Under the pieces are notes generated by a model. It was not told the origin of the DNA and ran no database searches. It saw only the letters and a list, made by a program, of their open reading frames with translations. From Cyclina sinensis (lineage: Eukaryota > Mollusca > Bivalvia > Venerida > Veneridae), in contig JAAONU010000002.1 of NCBI GenBank assembly GCA_012932295.1, forward strand, positions 38,313,521 to 38,377,520: a stretch of 64,000 bases of DNA. The letters run 5' to 3'. The translations under genes and the position numbers were made by a program. Shown one piece after another: positions 57,465-64,000 of this stretch. The first letter of the stretch is position 1. The number at the start of each line of letters is the position of its first letter.

Positions 57465-60400
57465 CTGAAATAACAGAAGGAAAAACTGTTCATTTTTTTG
57501 TTTCCTTTATTAAGGACTCACTGATAAAGATAAATTTGTTAAAGTGAGATATTTATAAACATAACTAATATAAAAAAGAAAACAGAGTAACAAAAATAGT
57601 GTATACACTGAAAAAAATACAACTATTATCATCTATAAATATTGATCTGCTATAAAAAATCTAAAATAAAGAAGGTTAAACTCTTATAGACAAAAAATAT
57701 TGGCCTCTATGCATTCTACTACTGGCATGTTTTACTATATACTATCTATGGAACATTTTCAATGCTGTAATGAAAACTTTTCCTAAAGTATTTCTGTTTT
57801 GCAACTTTGGTGCACTGGCTTCATTTCAAAACAACAAAATGACATTTGTAAGCAACACTTCAAGCACATTAACACAACCAGATCTGGTAGCACACTCTTG
57901 TTTTATAAATGTACTGTATCTATTCCCCTACATTATGTCCATGATGCCCAACTTCCCCAATCCCCTAAAAAAATTTAAACATCAAGGGTATTTCAGGGTT
58001 GATAAAAGCCACTACAAAAAGGATATTGCAACCTAAAAATTCCCAGGTCATCTCACTTGAGGTAACACCATAAGAGAATAAAACAGCACAAAGTCATGTG
58101 GTAACAACATTAAAAAATTCCTGTCACTGTTCATACTACAGTAGCAAATATGTATGTGAAAAGAACTGCAAACTGAAATTCAAATCAGTTTACACATATC
58201 TATTTTAACTTTCATGTACTTGACTAGCAAGAAAAAATGTCTTTAAATACAAGAGCACCATGATAGCCCTATATCTTTAACCTGACTATTACAGTCCTTA
58301 CTAAATACATAATGGTGAAATATCATCTGTCAAACAAGGATTACCTTTGAGAGAGTGTTCACAATGTTTTCCACTAACCTGAACTTGTGACCTAGGTTTT
58401 GACTATATGACCCACTTCTGAACATATTCAAAAGAATATCAAGCCAAATATTCTATTCCACTTTGAAGATTGGATCAAAGTTGTGGCTTATTGGGTCAAC
58501 AAGAATTTTTTTTTTTTTAAACAAAATCACACAGTTTCAAACTTATTCATAAGATCATTATGGTAAACATTCCCAGTAATGTTCCATTAAGGCCTGATCA
58601 GAAAATTTGACCTGTAGAGCATTCACAAGGTCTTCCACTGACCTGAACTGGTGATTCAGTTTTGATTCTACATAACTCAGTTTCGAACTCATCAGTAAGA
58701 TAGTCAATGCAAACATTCTGAGGAAGTTTCATTATAGCTGGATCAAAATGTGGCCACTAGAGTGCTAAGGTTAAATGCTGACATTGGACAACAAACAAGG
58801 ACCAATCAGGTGAGCTAAACACATGACAAATAAATACCCAATATTTGCCATAACCATTGCAATAATAAAACTTCCAAAAACCTTTCACAACAAAAACTTT
58901 GTTGAGCAATTTACATTCAAATCTCATATGAAACAATTATGTAATGTTTCAATTCAAGGGTTGTCCCCAAAATGACTGAAATAAAACATTAGCAAAAACC
59001 TTTACTCATCTTTTTTGATATAACAGAAAATTTATGAAAAGTTCAACATTTTCATTTGAAGATAATTTTTAATTCAAGAAAAAACTGTTCTTGGAAAGCT
59101 TTTTCACCCACATTAAAAAAAAATCCCTTTCTATGTTTTATCAGTTACATCTATCACCCAATTTTTGTACATAGTTTACTATTTGGGTTTCATATGAAAT
59201 TTGAATACTTTAGGTGATTACAATTTAGCTCTACAAAACACACACAGAAAATCATTTCATTATTATCACACCAAGGTCATTACAAGTTATGCAAAAGCAG
59301 CCCAAAGTCACACCAAATGTACACACAATATGCACCTGAATGATTCAGTGTCTCATGCATGCACATTGACTTTATGTGCAACATGTGTGACATATTTATC
59401 TGGGATACCAGCCGCTCTGTAAAGGAATAAACATAAAAGGAATTCAGAAATGTATCCATCAATTATTCAATCACAGCTAAAACTACCTCTTACTAATTTA
59501 ACTATGGCAAAAATAAACAACATGCAATAAGGTTCTGCAAAACATAACAAAAAAAAGATCTATAACAATTTTACAATTTTTACATAAAGACAGATGTATT
59601 CCAAAAAAATTAATGTAAATTATCACTGACCTGAAATACTAACTGAAATCAAAATTCTAAAAAATAACTTCACAAAATATATTTGCATAAATGATATTTC
59701 TGATAAACTGTTTCTTATTAACTCTTACTCCCATAATGTTTACAGAATACTGCATGCCAACTGAAATTAAATAAACTGTTACTAACCTGAGCATTTCTAA
59801 TTTCTTTTTCTTGACTTCTTCAAGTTTTGCACGCCTAAATCTAGCTTCCTCATCAAGTTTAACTCCCTCCTCAAAAAAGGCATTTCGTTCGGCTATACGC
59901 AATTGTTCCTTCTCCCTTATCTGTGTGCGCACTTCATCTGCATGTGACAAGCGCTTCTTTCTTGCTTCCAGTTCTTCCCTCCTCTCTTTCTCAACCAATT
60001 CTTTCTGTGCCCTGGTTTTATAAAGCACACAAGAAATATAAAAACAGGGACTGGGAAAAAGACACAAAAATTCTAAAGGCCAACACATATCTGAATAAAA
60101 CAATTTTGTATTTCTTAAAGTAAGATACAGCTATATGTTTATACTTTACAGGTTGAATTCCACTTGAATTTGATGCAGAAAACCCTTTGTTTTTTATGAC
60201 AACTACCTTGTCCCATAAAACTACATTGAAATTTTTATCTTAACAGTTTCATGCAAGTGAGAGCAACATACTTTTATCATTTTTTCAAAGGATGTTCTTA
60301 CTTTGTGATGAAAACCTGCTTTTTTGGTTACCACTTTTGTTAAAACTGAATTTCTCGAAATTGCAATGGTACATTTTTATTTCATTTTTTCACTTAGACA

Positions 60401-63400
60401 AGAATTTTGCTGTTTCTTAGAAAAGATTATGGTTGTTTACCTGAGTACACGTTCAAACTCGTTTCTCTCTCTTTGAGCCTGCACTGCCAAATAATGCTCT
60501 TTCTGTTGCATCTGGTTTTTACGCGCATCAATCAACATAGCCTCTGTCTCCGCCTTCTTTCTTGCTTCCTCCGCCTCCTTCTTCCTCCATTCACGCTCTG
60601 CCTGCTCTTGTGCACGTTTGGCACGTAGAGCATCCCTGTCTGCCTGCTCATCACGAGCACGTTCCTGTAGAGCACGTAGCCTGGCAGTTTCCTTTTCTTT
60701 CTCAATTCTAATTCTCTCTTGCTCCTTTTCAAATGCTGCTTCTCTTTCCTACACATAAATAAAACATAATTATACTGATGTATTTTAAAGATAAATTATT
60801 ATAAATATTTTTCCTTAAGAAACAGCAAATATAGGTATCAATAACAGTACAATAAAACTTATGAATGCTTCTGAAGTCTGTTATGCCTGGAATATACATT
60901 CTCTACTTCAGTGTATCATTATGCTTGACATTTCATTTAATGTTATTTTGTACTAGTAACAGAAATATAATAAAATTAGTATAATACCACCAAAGATTTT
61001 GAACCAGTTACATGAATTTTACATTAAGTTTTTGTCTTTGGACACACCTGACATTAAAATATTTACTTCTATACACAGCTACACATCTTTCCTTTCAGTT
61101 CTGATTAAATGTCATCTTGGCTTGAACTCATAATGCTACAGGTGTCAGACACTGAAGTGGCCAGACCATGTCCAGAAAAAATCAATATGTTTCACTAAAC
61201 GTATATCAGTTACCTTTATCCTGCTGGCAGCAATTATGTTTGCCTTTGCTACCAGTGCAGTCTCATGATCTGCCTGCACATGGGTGCAGTCTCATGATCT
61301 GCACTGTTCACTATTCAGTCATTATTTTTGCAACTAAAACCCCAATAAATGGTAAATGGTACTGCCCTAACTGAAAGATGGACAAGTCCATTTTAGAAGT
61401 TTAGCAGGCTAAGGGTTAAACACTTACAGCTTTCTGTTTCATGTACTCAATGACCTTCAGTTCTTCTGCCTTCTCTTGTTGTTTCTTGATTTCTCTTCGA
61501 GCAAGAATCTCTTCATTTGCTTTGTTAAGATCATGCTGAAAAACAAAAATAAAAAATGTTTGATTTTATGATTACATCCAAAATGCAAATAAATGTGTCT
61601 TTACTGTTAATATAACTTTGAAATAAATTCAAATATACACTGAAGCCTTCTTTCTGTAAAATCTTATGAAATGTTAATTACATTTTGTCTAAAATAATGC
61701 AATTTTATAAGTCATTTTAAAAATGGAAAGTAAATCAGATCAATTATACATAGGAAAAAAAATGAACAGTTGGAAAATACTTTTATGAGAGACAATAAAT
61801 GATGCATGTATAAATCTTTCTATATTTTTATATCATTATGGAATAAACATCTCACAAAGAGAAAAAAGAGAGAAAAAACATGTACCCGTAACACTTCCTG
61901 TTCCCGTTTCTTCTTGTCAAGTGACAATCTGTCCTCATCCATCATTTTCTCGACTTGTCGCTGCATCTGGATGTTCTCCTGATCTTTGCGCTCTAGCTCG
62001 AACAGACGTTCCTGCTCATTCTCTGTGATCTGTTCAAGCAACTTGGCAGCACCTACAACCAAAAGACTTAATTATTACAAGCCTGTTTGGTGATATACTG
62101 TATTGTTCAATGTGTATGATAATTTGATTTTAAATGCCTAAAAACCTAGTGATGGATTCCACTTTATCTGATTATTGTAGTAAGTAGCTTTTTTTTCATA
62201 TGTATCACAACATTTCAATAATGAAAAACAAAATGATCACTTCACCTTTTTTTTCATAAGTACTTATGTATTATAAACACTTATAAGCACTTATTTCCAA
62301 AATTCTAAAAAATGTGCATCATTTATGAAGTGTTATAACACACATACCAATGAGTCGTTCTTCCTTTCGTTTCTTCTCAATTTCTTCCTGTATTTTAATA
62401 GCATTCTGTCTGTCCACCTCCATCATTATATCAAGACGCTTCTCTTCTTCATCCATCTCACCGCGTACATGACCTTTCTCGAGGATCTGAGCATCTCTGA
62501 TAGCATGGCATTTTGCATTAAGGATTAACTGAAACAAGAAATTCAAATATGAAGAACTAGTTGAATCAGGAAAAAAAAATGAATTATCGGTCATCTGAAC
62601 TTCCAAGCTTTTAAAACACAAAATGTACGAAGCACATGCAGCCTCTTGAGCTAAAAAAACAGAGAACAGTTTACAATTTCCGTTGAACTTCTAAAATATT
62701 AGATTCAATAAATACAAAAGGTATTAATATGTCAGGTTTGATAAATTACACTTCACTTTTCAGTGAAACAAATTATCATATGTAGGTGACAAAACTACGA
62801 CTTTACACACAGCAGTCCAGTCTTGTTCAATAGTGTAAGGTAAACTTTTTAAGGTTTTTTCAAAAGTTGGGAAACATTAAGTGAAGCATACAACAACAAA
62901 GATCATTCTGAAACTTTAACTTGAAACCAATTAAAAATTCTAAAACTTTTCTTTGGGAACCAGACCAAATGTTTGCTTCTCAGTACAGTATAAAGAAGAC
63001 TTTACAAATGTTTACCTCGTTTAGATGTTTAATCTCATCTTCTTGTTCCTGTCTCATCTCATTGGCCTTTGTCAACAGATGCTCTGCCTTCTCCTTTGCC
63101 TCTTCCTCAAGTTCATTCAGTTTCTCATTCTGGCGACGTTCTAAGTCAAGCGCCTTCATTTGATTCTTACGCTGTGCACTGTCCTCCTGAATATCAAGAA
63201 TTTTCAACTTTAGATTATGCTTTCTTGAGTATATAGTTTAACTATTCAGAAAATAATGGTTTGTTGCTTAAAAGGTTATCATGACTGGATGAAGGGCAAT
63301 TTGAGGGATTTTGCTAATCTAGGAAAAGATGATCCTTCTCTCATGTCAACTTTGCAAAAAAGTAAAAAATACCTGAATACTATTTTCTTAAATAAATTTA

Positions 63401-63692
63401 CTGAATATATGCAACCATTTTTACATGACTATATATTATACAGTATAAACATTTACTTAATACATCTAGAGAGTGTTCATTTTTTTATTAAACTTCTACA
63501 GACTTAATTATTTTAACAAAAGCTATCGACTAGTATAAAATACAAACCATAGCTCTCTCTTTCTCTTCCTTCATCCTCCTCTCTCTCAGTTCTCTCTCCT
63601 CCTTTGTGATCACTTTAGAATTTTGAACAATTCTGAAGAACTCATGTCGTGGCAGTATAACTGACTTTCCTGATGGATCTTCTGTTGGAACT
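57389..63692 (-). CDS. CFAP45: Cilia- and flagella-associated protein 45, 3' part
   Basis: CFAP45 (CCDC19) is a coiled-coil microtubule inner protein of motile cilia that binds the inside of axonemal doublets. Exons in transcript order are 63692-63548, 63186-63016, 62528-62348, 62052-61886, 61535-61428, 60748-60441, 60011-59787, then a last exon, distal 57464-57389 or proximal 59416-59353. With the distal exon they join in one frame into 459 residues, matching human CFAP45 from about residue 90 (VPTEDPSG) to the end. The first ~90 residues lie right of the window. Diagnostic segments are ILNAKCHAIRDAQILEK, EEEKRLD.MMEV and RDALRAKRAQEQAEREWR. The protein is almost entirely charged coiled coil. 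No frame break is seen; the two last exons are described separately. Confidence 0.96.
58340..58810. repeat. Two diverged repeat copies between the CFAP45 last exons
   Basis: gagtgttcacaatgttttcc/gagcattcacaaggtcttcc, followed by actaacctgaactt(g)/actgacctgaactgg and a gttttga(c/t)t stretch, occurs near 58355 and 58616. A diverged partner ctttgaagattggatcaaag/tttcattatagctggatcaa follows each. Non-coding. Confidence 0.5.
59353..59416 (-). CDS. CFAP45: CFAP45 proximal alternative last exon
   Basis: On the minus strand a good acceptor (attcctttacag) is followed by a frame matching the same phase as the distal exon. It encodes AAGIPDKYVTHVAHKVNVHA and TGA. The A(A/S)GIP(D/E)KY core is shared with the distal exon, while the remainder differs. 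It lies 370 bp after exon 60011-59787 and about 1.9 kb before the distal one. Both can be joined to the same donor, so they would be alternative ends; no expression evidence is available. Confidence 0.75.
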
Positions 63693-64000
63693 CTATGAAA
63701 ATAAATATGTAAAAACAACATTAAGCTTGTGAGGAGAAAAACACATGTGGCTATTCTATCAAATGATGAAATGATTTGTTTTGTTCTCTTTATAAAAGAA
63801 TTTGCAATAAAATAGATATTTTGAAAGAGGTAATAGATAAGTAAATAATTATAACTGAAAGTCTGGAAATGCTTTTTCTGAAAATGAAAGGTAACTTGAT
63901 CATTTCAAGCAACTCTACCTTTGCAGTTAGACTGATTTTACAGTTACTGCTGGACATCGCTTTTAAAATTACTTGTTTGATTGCAAGAAAGAATTACTGT
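63693..64000 (-). other. CFAP45 intron at the right edge
   Basis: Intronic sequence upstream (on the minus strand) of exon 63692-63548. The preceding exon is beyond the window. Nothing else recognised. Confidence 0.6.

Noticed and set aside
59811..60123. Plus-strand Ser/Leu-rich ORFs
   Set aside because: Antisense shadows of the coiled-coil CFAP45 exon 60011-59787.

Overview
This is animal nuclear DNA: AT-rich, with intron-split genes (GT-AG introns of a few hundred to several thousand bases) and many repeats. The repeat types are runs of gtccgtccgt, ~150-170 bp tandem cores bounded by tatacccccg...gcgggggtat ends, and tRNA-derived SINEs. Together with the gene content they suggest a lophotrochozoan, most likely a bivalve mollusc. 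The species call is inference.

Layout. (1) 1-12023: the 3' three quarters of ATIC (purine biosynthesis) on +, in 14 exons, with tandem-cored repeat elements in its introns and a six-copy ~146 bp array at the left edge. (2) 12024-22000: about 10 kb without a recognisable gene, holding SINEs and degenerate repeats. (3) 22256-23002: an intronless iodothyronine deiodinase on + whose active-site codon is an in-frame TGA (selenocysteine). A strong SECIS candidate lies about 840 nt after the stop. (4) 25065-26116: a 16-bp satellite array. (5) 27878-39421: the complete V-ATPase catalytic subunit A gene on +. It has two tandem, equal-length, equal-phase versions of one exon (31977-32101 and 32968-33092) that look mutually exclusive. 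(6) 43639-46833: a ~3.2 kb composite element with inverted arms and three internal tandem arrays. (7) 47914-49785: a three-exon multi-pass membrane protein resembling TspO/MBR (tryptophan-rich sensory) proteins. (8) 50324-51187: an 864-bp near-perfect foldback element, followed by more tandem-cored repeats to 55052. (9) 57389-63692: CFAP45 on - (5' end beyond the right edge), with two alternative last exons that each encode a related C-terminal tail and stop.

The genes are unrelated neighbours (purine synthesis, thyroid-hormone-type deiodination, proton pumping, a membrane protein, ciliary microtubule inner protein). Nothing suggests an operon or cluster. The most interesting observations are the duplicated exons in ATP6V1A and CFAP45, the SECIS inside a longer hairpin at the deiodinase, and the two foldback elements. 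All exon borders were read by eye from splice consensus and protein similarity; no alignment was run.
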